This document shows, piece by piece, positions 22,880 through 33,202 of a DNA stretch of 64,000 nt. The DNA is from Hippasteria phrygiana (taxonomy: Eukaryota; Echinodermata; Asteroidea; Valvatida; Goniasteridae). The stretch lies in assembly GCA_037893225.1 (NCBI GenBank), contig JAZGUH010000451.1, forward strand, positions 2,498,001 to 2,562,000, given 5' to 3'. Made by a program: the position numbers and the translations under genes. Every line of letters starts with the position of its first letter. The stretch's first letter is position 1. Below the pieces are notes generated by a model, which ran no database searches, had not been told where the DNA came from, and saw only the letters and a list, made by a program, of their open reading frames with translations.

Positions 22880-25266
22880 GTTGCACGTTGCACTAACGTG
22901 TGTAACAGCGAGATGAAGTTGCTCGACCGAGAATGAAGTTGAATAGACAACTTAGCGTTTATAAGAACGACTACATAAAGTAGTTACGTAACAAAGCGCG
23001 CTAGGAATTGGCGCGCTACACCTGTCGTGTGATAACGAAAAGAAAAGTCACTTTTCACAACGGTCATAGCCGCGGTTTGAAAGAGACCACCTGGCCGGTT
23101 GACGTCTATGGACATTTCTCAAACCTTGGCTTTGGCTTTGCGTAATTTTATGTCTCTAGATTTGGCAAGACCTTGGATACTGTTTTCGCTTAATGTATAT
23201 CAAAGTCTTATGTTTTAATCCGGAGCCAGAGTCTCTTAATATATTTACATATTTAATGCTTCAGATTGGCAATAGAGTACCGAAGTCTGACGTCAGTTGC
23301 CGGGGCAATGGTTCTACACACATGCAGTTTAGAATGTATTCTGGTTCCAAACATTGCATTGATTGACGTCATCACTTCGGTACTCCATGGGACTGGGGAA
23401 CAGCTGGAGCCGAAGCCAAAGCCTATGCCGAAGCCAAGGTTTGAGAAACGCCCTGTATCTGTATTCTTCCGCATATACGCGTAGCTGTAGGTCTCTCTCA
23501 AATGACGTCACTTCCTACAGATTGCCACGTGCATCGGCATTTTGCATGGGCGTCAAATTTTCGTAACGTGCATCGGCTGCGCCATATTTCGAAGAAATTT
23601 CGAGCAACATGCGCGCGTGTTATAGAATATTTTGGACACTGCGCGCACACACACTTGAAGGCGTTTAACACGCAGTTGTAATTTTCCTACGAAGATGGCG
23701 TCCTATGAGAGAGATCTATTCATTGTTAGCCTGTTGCACAAGCCCATATACATGTATTGGCATACTGGCACCACATCAAAGTGTGATTTAAAACCTTAGC
23801 TTTCTCATTGAAATGGTTTCCATTTTCCACGATTGTTCGTGGCATCCTTTATCATATGTCTGTAACGATAAGTTTGCAAAAACTCTGCAAAATTGAAAAA
23901 TTACCCATAAACTGTAGCCTGTTTCGAATTTGTGACCTTCTTACTCTTCAAATAAACGACTTGGACAGGCAGAAATTTGGCAGCAAATGCTCCCCTTTTT
24001 ACGCAAAGGTTGGCAAAAGTGACTTTGAGGTCCTAACATTTATGTTTGCATGAAAAGACAAAGGAAGCAAAGTAATTCGAGAGTGATGTTTACCGATTAC
24101 TTCGGGGGGTCAAACGGCGACAGGTGAGCAGGCATGTTTGCTCGGTATTGGCGTTTAATAGGTTAAGTGCGCATGCGCACATACTATTCGTGTTTACTTT
24201 CGCACCGAGTATGAACTGGCCTTAAATTGAAATAATGCCCCGTACCCGACATGGATATATAGAAAGTTATTTTAACATGCAAACTTTTTGACAAAATACA
24301 ACGTTTAGAGCAGGCTTCATGCTATTGCCACAACCAGTTTTGCAATTGAAAACAATACACGATCTTATGGTATGCATGGAATGCAATGACAAAATCTTTT
24401 TCGTCAAGCACTCCATGGCAACAATTCAACAATAGAGGGCACCCTTTGCTGCGTGGCTCGCCGCGCCTGCGAAAAAAGTATATCTCGCCTGAAACAGCGG
24501 TGCGGCACGCATATTTTTTCATGACTAATTAATGACTAATGTCATGACTAATTCAGTGGTTGCATTGATCACTGCACAGCTAGCACTTAGGTTCTCGGTC
24601 TCTTTTCCCCTTAAATTATAAATATCCCAAAGATATCACAGTAAAGAAAAATAGGTACATGTGGGTTCTAACTAGGGACCTTTTGATCCATTGCCCATCC
24701 CACTATCCACTAGACTAGTCTGTAGCAGCTCGACAACAGACGTTCTTTAAAATGATTTAATGTAACTAGTTGACTAAACAAAAACAATGCTGTAACGTTC
24801 CGTTCCATTATAATGAATAATCATGCTTTCTCATCAAACTAATGAATTAGTCATGAAAATTGATACACCCACCTACGGAAAAAACAAGCGTGCGGTACAG
24901 CTATATTTTTTGGATAACTACAACTGCATAGATCAATACCGAAACTGGTAAATCAAGCACCATCTTTGGTATTTAACTTGTATATGGGTATAATCGATAT
25001 ATCGAATAATCGATGTTGGATCACCAATATATCGATTATTGAAAATTCTGATTCGACGGACCATAGACTCCAACCGAGTGATAGTGAAGAGCTGAATATG
25101 CTCTACTTAGTACATGTAAAATAAATAGTGGTAAAATGGCCTTTATACACTCATTTCATAGGATCTGGTCACATTGTTTGCTGTAGAAATAGAATAGATT
25201 ATCTTTCAAGCTCTCATCTAAATTCATATTTTGATGTGATGTTCTGGACATTATTTTGTACTGTAG
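22880..25266. other. No gene seen apart from one MITE
   Basis: Contains the MITE at 23109-23453. The remaining open frames are short and unrecognised. Part of 22,880-23,080 may be the untranslated 5' end of the DIRS element, but no terminal repeat could be matched at the other side. Confidence 0.4.
23109..23453. mobile_element. MITE with ATTTCTCAAACCTTGGCTT ends, copy 2
   Basis: The left end GGACATTTCTCAAACCTTGG is mirrored by CCAAGGTTTGAGAAACGCCC at the right. GGCTTTGG/CCAAAGCC repeats lie inside each end. It belongs with 9691-9931. Confidence 0.65.
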
Positions 25267-25440
25267 GTTGTCGCATGCCTGGTGATGTGAATAATCCGGA
25301 GGATTTCTGGCAAGTCATTAGAGATGGACGTGATGTTGTGGATGACATATTACCAGAACGTTGGAATGTAGATCACTTCCACAACCCGGACCACACACAA
25401 ACAGCCAAGCATTGCATGAGAAGGATTGGCATGATAAAAG
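25267..25440 (+). CDS. Polyketide synthase exon, start of ketosynthase domain
   Basis: A 174-base exon lies between an acceptor (TTTTGTACTGTAG) and a donor (AAAAG|GTGAAT). It encodes GCRMPGDVNNPEDFW, then VIRDGRDVVDDILPERWNVD and MRRIGMIK. This matches the first conserved block of type I ketosynthase domains (G-C-R-x-P-G, then DPExFW, then P-x-R-W). The exon begins with two bases of a codon and ends with one, so it needs neighbours on both sides, and none is visible within several kilobases. It is either one exon of a large animal PKS gene with long introns or an isolated relic. The reading frame is intact. The active-site Cys and His would lie in later exons. Confidence 0.75.
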
Positions 25441-26290
25441 GTGAATCAGCAGACATCAGTTAGAAAAGCACAGTTTTGAAGGTTACAGAGTGACAAACGC
25501 AAGCCATTTTCATGTTTCAAAACAATGTATAAACACTTTAATATTTATCAACATACAAACTGCAGTACATTCAGTCTAACACTAAAATTGCAACCCAGAT
25601 TCAGAATATTTACATGTGAGAAATATGAATTTTCCTAATTGTCGATACCGAGTGACGTAAAATGGACATGAGATTTGGTCACATATGCAAATTACTCAAT
25701 CTGTGAATATCAAATATCCATATTTTAACATACATGTACATCCATCATGGGGTCCACCCGATGTTCCCCAATACCGATGTTCCCCAATACCGATGTTCCC
25801 CAATACCCATTGTGCCCAATATTATGTTCCCTAATCTGTATGTTCCCCACAGTGACCCCATTCATAATATGGTCAATGTCCATCAAAAATTGATGTAGTA
25901 GACCGTACATGAGCAAGGACGATCTCATTCGCCATAGCGAGGTAGCTCATTTGCATTGTATCTTGGTGATTTGCAGATTTAAGTAAAACTTTACTTTGTT
26001 AATGACCTTTGTGGTTCCCGCGCGAGACCAATCAACAGTTGTCTTCGTCAACGTGAGAACTTCGTTTTTAGGCCTATCGATTATGACTAATTCAGGCTTA
26101 TTATTGTGTTTACACTGTAAAAAGTCACTACAACTTTAACAACTGGTCTGTGGCTCTACAGCTGTTGGTAAATTTGGTTGAAAATTATCCAACTTGAGTT
26201 GGGCAAATGGAAGCTGCCCGAGGTTGGGCAAAAAGCATTTCTAATTAAGTGATAGACCATGACTTTGAAAGTTGGATAAATGTGTACTAC
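25441..26290. other. No gene seen; contains GATGTTCCCCAATACC tandem repeat
   Basis: At 25,757-25,850 an 18-base unit GATGTTCCCCAATACC is repeated four to five times. A related unit in the opposite orientation occurs at 35,695-35,742. At 26,120-26,285 is a copy of an interspersed repeat also found at 33,230-33,395 (shared GGTCTGTGG, GTTGGGCAAATGGAA and GAAAGTTGGATAAAT). Confidence 0.6.
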
Positions 26291-26748
26291 TTATTCTCTA
26301 AAACGCTTTGCTTAAACGCGAATAAAGGATTTTCTGACGCGTCTGCGCATCTGAAATACAAACAATAAATACAACATTAATCCTTGTGATTAGGAATTCC
26401 GCTTTACCGCAGCAGCGCAGGACAGATTTAGCTCCGTGTGTCCGACTCGGTGGGGCATGTCAATTCTGGCATAGCAAGTCGCTTCCGGGTCTAATCTACT
26501 TACCTATTTAGTGAAGATCGTTTAATACTTACCAATTCTCTCCCAGTTTAGCTAGATTATATACGAGTTAAGCATCACGAAGTACGGTCTTCCAGCGCTT
26601 TATGAAAAGAAAGGTTTATGTCCTTGAAAGGAAGTCCTCTAACTAAGGAGAGGGATAATTAATTTATTACATAAATTTAGTATGTCCTGGCTGTAGTATG
26701 CGAAAAGCGTGAGTGACACGAACGCATTCAAGCTTATACAGTTATAGG

Positions 26749-29029
26749 CATGGGCGGAGATCCCAGGGGGGATGGGGGGATATATCCCCCCACTTTTTGA
26801 CCTTGGGGGGGGGGGGGGGATGACCAATGTAATCATCCCCCCCCCCCCCACCTTTTAAGGGTAGGCGTACTAACTTGCGCAGAGTCCGTAACTTGCCAAT
26901 ACATGTATTTTTGTTTCGCTATACACGTGATGACTTTCCATTGTTCCCTTTAATATAACCCATCCCCATAGACTAAGCACTAGTTTGCCTGTCCTCACTT
27001 TTTCCGGAACAAAGAAATAAATGTGAGGACAGTATTGTTCCCTTTGTTATACCCTCTTTTCTGTCCTCACGTGTAATGCGATACCATGACACCTTCACAG
27101 GCCAGCACCACGCAGCCCAGCAAGTGCGAGTGACGTTCGTTTACTTTCCCTGCATTGAGTTTAAACGCACTGTGGGCAAGAGCTCGGTATGTACAGGCGC
27201 GGATTTGGGGGGGGGGGGGGGGGGGTGGCCGCGGGGGGGTGGCCGCGGGGGCACGTGCCCCTCCCCCCCCCCCCCCCCCCCCCGGTAAATTGAGTCCAAC
27301 AAAAAGAGAAAAAAAAGAAGAAAAAAAAAAAGAAGAGGGGAAAAAAGAGGGGGAGGTGAGAGAAAAGGAGGGGAGGAGGAGGGCAACCTCCTTAAAAAGG
27401 AGGAGGGCAACCTCCTTAAAAAAAAATACCGCCGTCGATATTAAACATCTGCTGTGTCTACTTTTTGGCATAAAACTACTGAAAAATTTGCCGGATCTAG
27501 TGTAAACGCGGTGCATCTCAACATATAATCCCGTTGGGGAGTTTATTACAGGTTAAATGGCCCCAACCAGCAGGAAACAATGGATCACTTGACTGATTGA
27601 CATACTAAATGTGCCTAAATCCTCTATTATGTCTTGCAGCCGATCTGCCGATGGTTAACACAGGGCAAAGAATCAAGCCCTTTTCTTGAAAACTCCAACT
27701 GAACTAAATTAAAAACCAAGAAAAATTCCGGATAAATTAAAAATGAAGGGGAAAAACTGCAAATTAGACGCCAAAAATGGGGAGGGAGAAACTTAGATTG
27801 TTGTAGTGATGCATGACATGGCTAAAAAATAACTAAAAAATAATGGCTAACATAATGATATATATATATAATGTAATCTTAACAACTTTTTTTTTTTTTT
27901 GTCAGGTGATAGTGGTCAGGAATCGCGTCAGATTGCACCACGGGGCATCCAGAATCCAAAATTCTACGGGCCCCTTCAGCGGGCCCCGGACCCCACGCCG
28001 TAGGGGCTTCGTGCTTCGCGCTTCGCGCTCGCATTTGTCCGTTTTGGGTGTGCCCCCCGTCTACAAAATTCCTCGATCCGCGCCTGATGTCGGAAGGTAG
28101 ATTGGTTGGTGGGGAGACAGTTTATACCTCACGACAAGCACAGTAAGGTGGGGAATAGTCGGTCTTTGCCACATTAGAACGCGGAAGTTCAGATCCCAAC
28201 AAAGATGATGGCCTTTTATTTTATTGTTTTCACTCAACTAACACACCCAACAAAGGCAATAGAAAGTTGCAACGGCAAACGGATTTTGTTATGCGCCAAC
28301 AGATGACATGAACGCACGTGCGCGCGGCGCATGTAATACAATGTAATTAAAATACCGATAGCAGACTTCAACTGGGACATTCACTGGGAATCGGCGCGCA
28401 CTCACGTCACACACAAACGTTTGTGCATCCTGCAAAAAAGTGTTTGGGAACTTTTGTTAGAGCCTGAGTTTTGCATCTCTGGCATTCCGGTTATAATGTC
28501 GTCAAGTATACATCATTGTCCACCATATGTTTTCATAGTTTTTGTCAAGTGTAGACCAAATCACATGCTAATCATGCCTTACCAAAATGCATCTATGCAT
28601 TATTTTGCAATAATTATTTTGTAAATAATATATTCTTAAAATAATGCATAGGCATTATTTGTGTTGCTAGGTGACCAGAACTCCATTGTGCAAAGAGACG
28701 CTTACGCTTCCAAATACATTGGATAAGAAATTTGAGTTTTGAAGATCTTTTGTATTTTTTAATGCTTGAAGGAAGGTGTTAATTATTGTCATTTATTGCA
28801 ATTCAAGCTCAAGAAAAGGTTCAATTTTGACACAATTTTGCACCTAAAATTGTGTAAACCCCAAGGGCTCCAGGGGGATTTACCTCAACCCCTAGCAAGG
28901 GCTTTGCGCCTTCAACCCACCAGGGGGCCCTTTAGGTGGTCCCTCGGACCCCGTGCCGTGTCGCGCTCCACACAAGGATGGCCTTTCAAAAATCATCCCC
29001 CCACATGTAACAAGAAATCTCCGCGCATG
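26749..29029. mobile_element. hAT-like non-autonomous element (2.28 kb)
   Basis: The ends CATGGGCGGAGAT and, read as complement, CATGCGCGGAGAT are inverted repeats with one mismatch. They resemble hAT ends of the GGGGCGGATCC type. GTTATAGG occurs directly outside both ends (26,741-26,748 and 29,030-29,037), an 8-bp target duplication. The same DIRS sequence without the insert occurs at 33,104-33,125, giving an empty site. Inside are long G and C runs, an A/G-rich tract and no transposase. Confidence 0.85.
27194..28086. repeat. Homopolymer-rich core with CAGGCGCGGAT ends
   Basis: CAGGCGCGGATTTGGG at 27,194 and GATCCGCGCCTG near 28,075-28,086 are inverted, suggesting a second hAT-type element nested in the first. 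The outer bases do not match as a duplication, so this is tentative. The segment holds runs of about 20 G and more than 25 C and an A/G-rich stretch (27,300-27,420). Confidence 0.4.
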
Positions 29030-29100
29030 GTTATAGGTAACCAATTCTATGACTTATTGTCATTCAAATAACCTGTCTGCACCTGTCAGCGTGCTTCTAC

Positions 29101-29740
29101 GAGTAGGATAATACACGAGGAGCGCGCCGTTCGTGGGTGAGAATGGCCCGAGGGCGCAGCCCGAGGGCCATTCGTCACCCACGAACGGCGTGCTACCGAG
29201 TGTATTAACACCCTCCAAGAATGTTTCATTATTGTATATAAAACGAATGTCGTGTTTTCGTAAAATCAAGAAAGCCAGTAAAGGAATGTTGACAATACAT
29301 TGGTATGTTGGTCACGTAATCTCTTTTATCATATTCACTCCAAGTAGTTTGAACGATATCAATAGGGGAATTCAAATGGCAAACGTTTCATTTGACACCA
29401 AGGTGGGAACATGGCGAGTTCGGACAGGGACTGCAGTATTTTTCTAACGCAAAACACATTCATTTATTCATTCGTGTCATAAATACATTTTTGGGCAATG
29501 TGTAAATGGAAAATTATACTGTAAACCCTAATCAATTGTCATATATTTGTCCAATGCTGTATTTGTTTGGGAGTAAAATAAAAATGAAAATAAGTTGTAA
29601 AATTCGCACTTTGCCCTATATCTCCTACTGGGGTTGAGTGCAACACGCCATTCGTAAAATGCAGAATGGCGCGTCGCGCTCCATTCGTGCAAAATAATGG
29701 AGAGGGAAAACAATAGTGTGACGTCACAGGAGGGTGTTAA
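29101..29740. other. Hairpin-rich spacer between two DIRS copies
   Basis: 29,126-29,190 folds into a long hairpin (CGCCGTTCGTGGGTGA facing TCACCCACGAACGGCG, with GAATGGCC/GGCCATTC inside). TTAACACCCTCC near 29,214 faces GGAGGGTGTTAA at 29,729-29,740, so 29,214-29,740 may itself be a small inverted-repeat element. No gene is seen. Confidence 0.5.
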
Positions 29741-29987
29741 TTCTTAAGAAAATACATTTATTCTCTAAAACGCTTTGCTTAAACGCGAATAAAGTATTTT
29801 CTGACGCGTCTGCGCATCTGAAATAGAAACAATAAATACAACATTAATCCTTGTGATTAGGAATTCCGCTTTACCGCAGCAGCGCAGGGCTTTAAGCGAT
29901 TTCCTTCTGAGGATTAAAGAACGGGTTAGAAATAAACAATAGTCCATTCAATATGCTTGTTGCTCAGCTCATTTATTATTTCATATT

Positions 29988-30974
29988 TCATATTCCTAGA
30001 TTCAGGGAGACTGACATCCTTGAATCGACTGAATCATGTACATATCCGTCTTTGGCAGTTTCTGATCGCCAACGCCCGTGCTTTTTGAACAGTCTATCTG
30101 GTACTCCATGATTAGCCGCAGCGGAAGCTCCACCCGATCTAAGGCTGTGTAAGGAATATTGTTTGGGGTCTTCGCCAATAGCCGCTACGGCTTGCTTCAG
30201 AATGTCGCTGCACCTTGTGTATGAAAGTTGTTTAGATCTAAATTTATAAGTGTTATCCTTTTTGCAGTAGGATAATCCTGGGAAAATAAACTGATCAGAA
30301 TTTCTAGGTTCAAGTAAAGCTGCCTTGGATAAATAGCGTGAAAGCATAGATACAGGGCCTGTGGGCTTCCCAGTGGAAGCAACGATGACATGTGCTCCTT
30401 GTCTGTAAATGTCCGTCTTGCTTTTCTCTATGAAAATGCTAGCGAAATTATCTTGGATAGTAATGTCACACCTTCTAATGGCGACTACTTCGCCAAACCG
30501 GAAAAATGCAGGGAAGGCCAGGAGGCACATGGTACAAACTCTGAGATCCATGAGCGAAGCTGAGGGTTGTCCATAACGCTCACAAATTTTCTTTAACATG
30601 TCTGCAGTAATTGGAGCCTTCTTTGCTAGTGGTCTGGCTAACATACGTTTTAATCCTTCTAACACCAAGTGTAGGAATTTTGTGTCACATGGATTAGGTA
30701 CATCATTTAAATCATGAATCCATTTAATTCCATAGAAAGCCGATTCAATGGCAGAATACGGAGATCATTTTTTCAGCAGGTATACCAAATAATCCGCTAC
30801 ATGATGGGAGGAAGCTGGGAGTGGACACAGTTTTTGGCTTATCGCCCAATCCGACCAGTGTTCAAATGCTTTATTATACCGGCGCGAAGTGGATTGTGCT
30901 CTAGATGCTTGTAAGACTTTGTGGAGGGTATCCTGATGGGATGAACTAGACTGTTGGTGGGGAGAAGGGGTCAC
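29988..30974 (-). pseudogene. DIRS tyrosine recombinase, one in-frame stop
   Basis: Would join the circular DNA copy to the genome. The N-terminal core-binding part (30,974-30,765) contains AQSTSRRYNKAFEHW and is followed by a TGA at 30,762-30,764. The same frame then stays open to 29,988. The catalytic domain shows RFGEVVAIRR (first Arg), LHSLRSGGAS (His-x-x-Arg) and HGRWRSETAKDGYVHDS (Trp and the nucleophile Tyr), the complete set for this family. The stop lies between the binding and catalytic domains after a run of six A, so a homopolymer length change plus reading shift was considered. The downstream frame is the same, however, so it is a plain nonsense change. Confidence 0.85.
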
Positions 30975-31129
30975 TGTGGAGAAATAAGAATTGACAATTT
31001 TCGGAAATTAATGAACTATATAGGATTGTGCTGCAGTGTTCAAATTATTTTATTTACATAGTGTAACAACCAGACGAAGTCACTCTCTCCTCTCAGAAAC
31101 AATTGATTTAATAAGCAGTCGGCAAGCCT

Positions 31130-31265
31130 TGCCGTTGACGAACAATACATATATCCTGTTCCTCTCAGGAACAACTCCTTCAGTAAGGAGTTAAATCAAT
31201 ATATCTTCTGTGTTCCTCTCAGGAACAACTCCTTCAGTAAGGAGTGCAGTAAGGATAGACAAATA
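31130..31265. repeat. Duplicated hairpin unit inside DIRS copy B
   Basis: GTTCCTCTCAGGAAC followed by CTCCTTCAGTAAGGAG, two small hairpins, occurs twice (about 31,160-31,190 and 31,214-31,245). It lies between the recombinase and RNase H frames, where DIRS elements keep their internal complementary regions. Confidence 0.6.
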
Positions 31266-31299
31266 ACAATGCTTGAGATGTTATTGTTTACATTGTAGT

Positions 31300-32267
31300 T
31301 CACACATTACCGGTAAATGCTGTGACCGGTATCAGTGGGAAGTATTCAATCTTATAGTCAATACGGGATTATTGAACGAGTCTGATCCGAACATGGATCT
31401 CGAATTCCTTCCTTGTACGAAAATGCCTTGTGGGTTATCAATTTTAATTACTTTCTTCACAACTGAACGGAACACACTATCGTCCGAGAAAAGGATAGGC
31501 CAGAAAACTGCCGATGGCCAATGGGGTACAACTAACGTACCAGCTGCTCTGCATGCATTCAGATGGAAAATGGCTTCTGGAACTAAGTGAATTGGTGGAA
31601 CTAACCAATTGTTCTCACCTCCCCAGTGGGAAGAAAAGGCGTCGACTCCGGACGTACCTGGGCACCAGTACTTAGAATGGAATTTAGCTATCTTGGCATT
31701 TGCGTTATCGGCAAACCTATCAATGGTATGGGGACCGAAAATAGAATCGATAAATTCAAAAAATAACTGGGAAACGCCCCAATCTTAGAAATCTATTATT
31801 CTACTAATTGCATCGGCGGTTACGTTAAAATTTCTAGGAATCCACCGAGGAATTAGGGAAATGCCGTTCTCTTTGCAGAACTTAAAGATATCGACACTTA
31901 GCAGGTGAAGTTTCAAATTCATCGATCCACCTTGCAAAATGGCGACAACGGCTTGGTTATCGGTAAACATTTTTGCGTTCATGTTGGTAATGTTATGTTT
32001 AAAGGCTGAAAGTGCAGTTGCAACACCTTCCAACTCTCGCCAAGTTGAACTTTCTCGTGCTTCTGTTTCTGACCAAGTTGTATGATTGATGATATTTGTG
32101 CCCTGAATAAATGACCCGCAACCCGTGTTACTTGCATCACTAAAAACCACGACATGTGGAATCGCGTGAGTGGTCAGGCTAAGGTTATTATACACCGTTA
32201 GATTAGACTTCCAAAAGAATAATTCTTGAATGCAGATTAGTAAACTGACCTGTAACCCTCTCTTCAT
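31300..32267 (-). pseudogene. DIRS RNase H domain remnant (RT catalytic core deleted)
   Basis: From 32,267 the frame reads HVVVFSDASNTGCGSF, SSTWRELEGVA, KMFTDNQAV and TADAISRIID, then hits TAA at 31,785-31,787. The same frame continues after the stop with GPHTIDRFAD, GVDAFSSHWGGENN and GTLVVPHWPSAVFWP. All of these correspond to motifs in the intact copy at 20,209-22,252. The palm motifs (FSFDLESGYHH, YIDD) are absent because the Gag frame ends only 18 bases upstream. The copy therefore lost about 300 codons of polymerase. Confidence 0.85.
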
Positions 32268-32284
32268 TGCTTGCTGCTGGGATC

Positions 32285-33022
32285 TCAGTGCTTATTGGTG
32301 CTTGTCTGCAAGGGTGTGAATGACCCCCCAGTTGGTCGTCTGATGAGCGGACAGGAACATCTCCAGTGACCGGAACGGCCGCAGCCGAAGCAGGTGTCAG
32401 TTGTGGTGGCTTGGGTGTGGCCAAAGACCCTTCTGTCGAATTGTAGAGGGCCACGAAAAAAATCAGCAGTAGAAGTAGGCTGAATGTGGGATGATGTCGG
32501 TGCTTGCCGTTTTTGCGACGCGGTTGATTGGCAAAGTTGTCGCTTTTTACGCAAGGCTCTGGCTTGCGCTGATCGTATTTTCTTGTCATCTTCGCTATCA
32601 GATGCAAGTTCGTCGGACTCGTACTCCTCAACTGCGCCCCACCCTGCTTCGCTCTTGTCTGCCAGGCGGATTAGCTTGTTTCTTTTCTTTATATCCTTAC
32701 GTATAGGAACTAATACTTGTCCGGCTTTGTCGTACTTTGCTTTAGAGAGTAGGTTTCGTGCTTTTTCTACTGTGTCAGAAATCTCCTTGTTGAATTCCCA
32801 CTGTTTTTTGTTTCCTTTGAACTTAAAGGTGGGTTGTGCAGGTTTTGGCAGAGGTTGCGTGTCCTGCGCAGCCGAAGCTTGATCCGTTATCTCTTTCCTG
32901 AAAGTGTCCAGTTTGTCATCAAAATAGCTTTTGAAGGAATCAAGCAGGTCGGAGAACGCCGGTTGGGTTGGCCCGGCTGGGGCATGGCCTGCCGCAGTAC
33001 TCTGACGGCTTTTTTCAGTCAT
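32285..33022 (-). CDS. DIRS Gag-like protein with zinc knuckle (copy B)
   Basis: Begins at ATG (MTEKSRQ) and is open for 245 codons. CFGCGRSGHWRCSC near the C-terminus is a CX2CX4HX4C knuckle. The middle is rich in Lys, Asp and Ser, with a KIRSAQARALRKKRQ basic stretch. This is the only intact frame of copy B. The role would be to bind the element RNA. Confidence 0.8.
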   Translation of the reverse strand: MTEKSRQSTAAGHAPAGPTQPAFSDLLDSFKSYFDDKLDTFRKEITDQASAAQDTQPLPKPAQPTFKFKGNKKQWEFNKEISDTVEKARNLLSKAKYDKAGQVLVPIRKDIKKRNKLIRLADKSEAGWGAVEEYESDELASDSEDDKKIRSAQARALRKKRQLCQSTASQKRQAPTSSHIQPTSTADFFRGPLQFDRRVFGHTQATTTDTCFGCGRSGHWRCSCPLIRRPTGGSFTPLQTSTNKH

Positions 33023-33202
33023 CGCACGTTATAGTAGAACGAAATTTAGTATGTCCTGGATGTAGTATGCGAAAAGCGTGAGTGACACGAATGCATTCAA
33101 GCTTATACAGTTATAGGTAACCAATTATATGACTTATTGTCATTCAAATAACCTGTCTGCACCTGTCAGCGTGCTTCTACTTCTTAAGAAAATACATTTA
33201 TT

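Larger units (their letters stand above)
26291..29100 (-). mobile_element. DIRS copy C, deletion derivative split by a hAT insertion
   Basis: Its left 131 bases (26,291-26,421) match 29,758-29,888, the left end of DIRS copy B. Its right end (26,673-26,748 continued at 29,038-29,100) matches 33,042-33,180, the right end of copy B. The coding part is missing. About 250 unmatched bases lie between the two ends. The right end is interrupted by the element at 26,749-29,029. Confidence 0.8.
29758..33180 (-). mobile_element. DIRS-type retrotransposon copy B (defective)
   Basis: Order on the minus strand is Gag (33,022), RNase H remnant (32,267) and tyrosine recombinase (30,974-29,988). The ends are those shared with copy C. 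A 22-base direct repeat, TTCTTAAGAAAATACATTTATT, flanks it (29,741-29,762 and 33,181-33,202), with its last bases running into the left end. The polymerase part of the RT is deleted, and both the RNase H and recombinase frames carry a stop. Confidence 0.85.

Noticed and set aside
24670..24740. tRNA-like box GGTTCTAACTAGGGACC
   Set aside because: No A box at the right distance and no foldable acceptor stem.
27067..27516. Long overlapping open frames on both strands rich in Gly, Pro, Arg or Lys
   Set aside because: They arise from G, C and A/G homopolymer tracts in a hAT-like element. Composition follows the repeat, and no domain is present.
27194..28086. Second, nested hAT element as a firm call
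   Set aside because: The ends are inverted (CAGGCGCGGAT) but the outer bases show no 8-bp duplication, so it is kept only as a tentative repeat.
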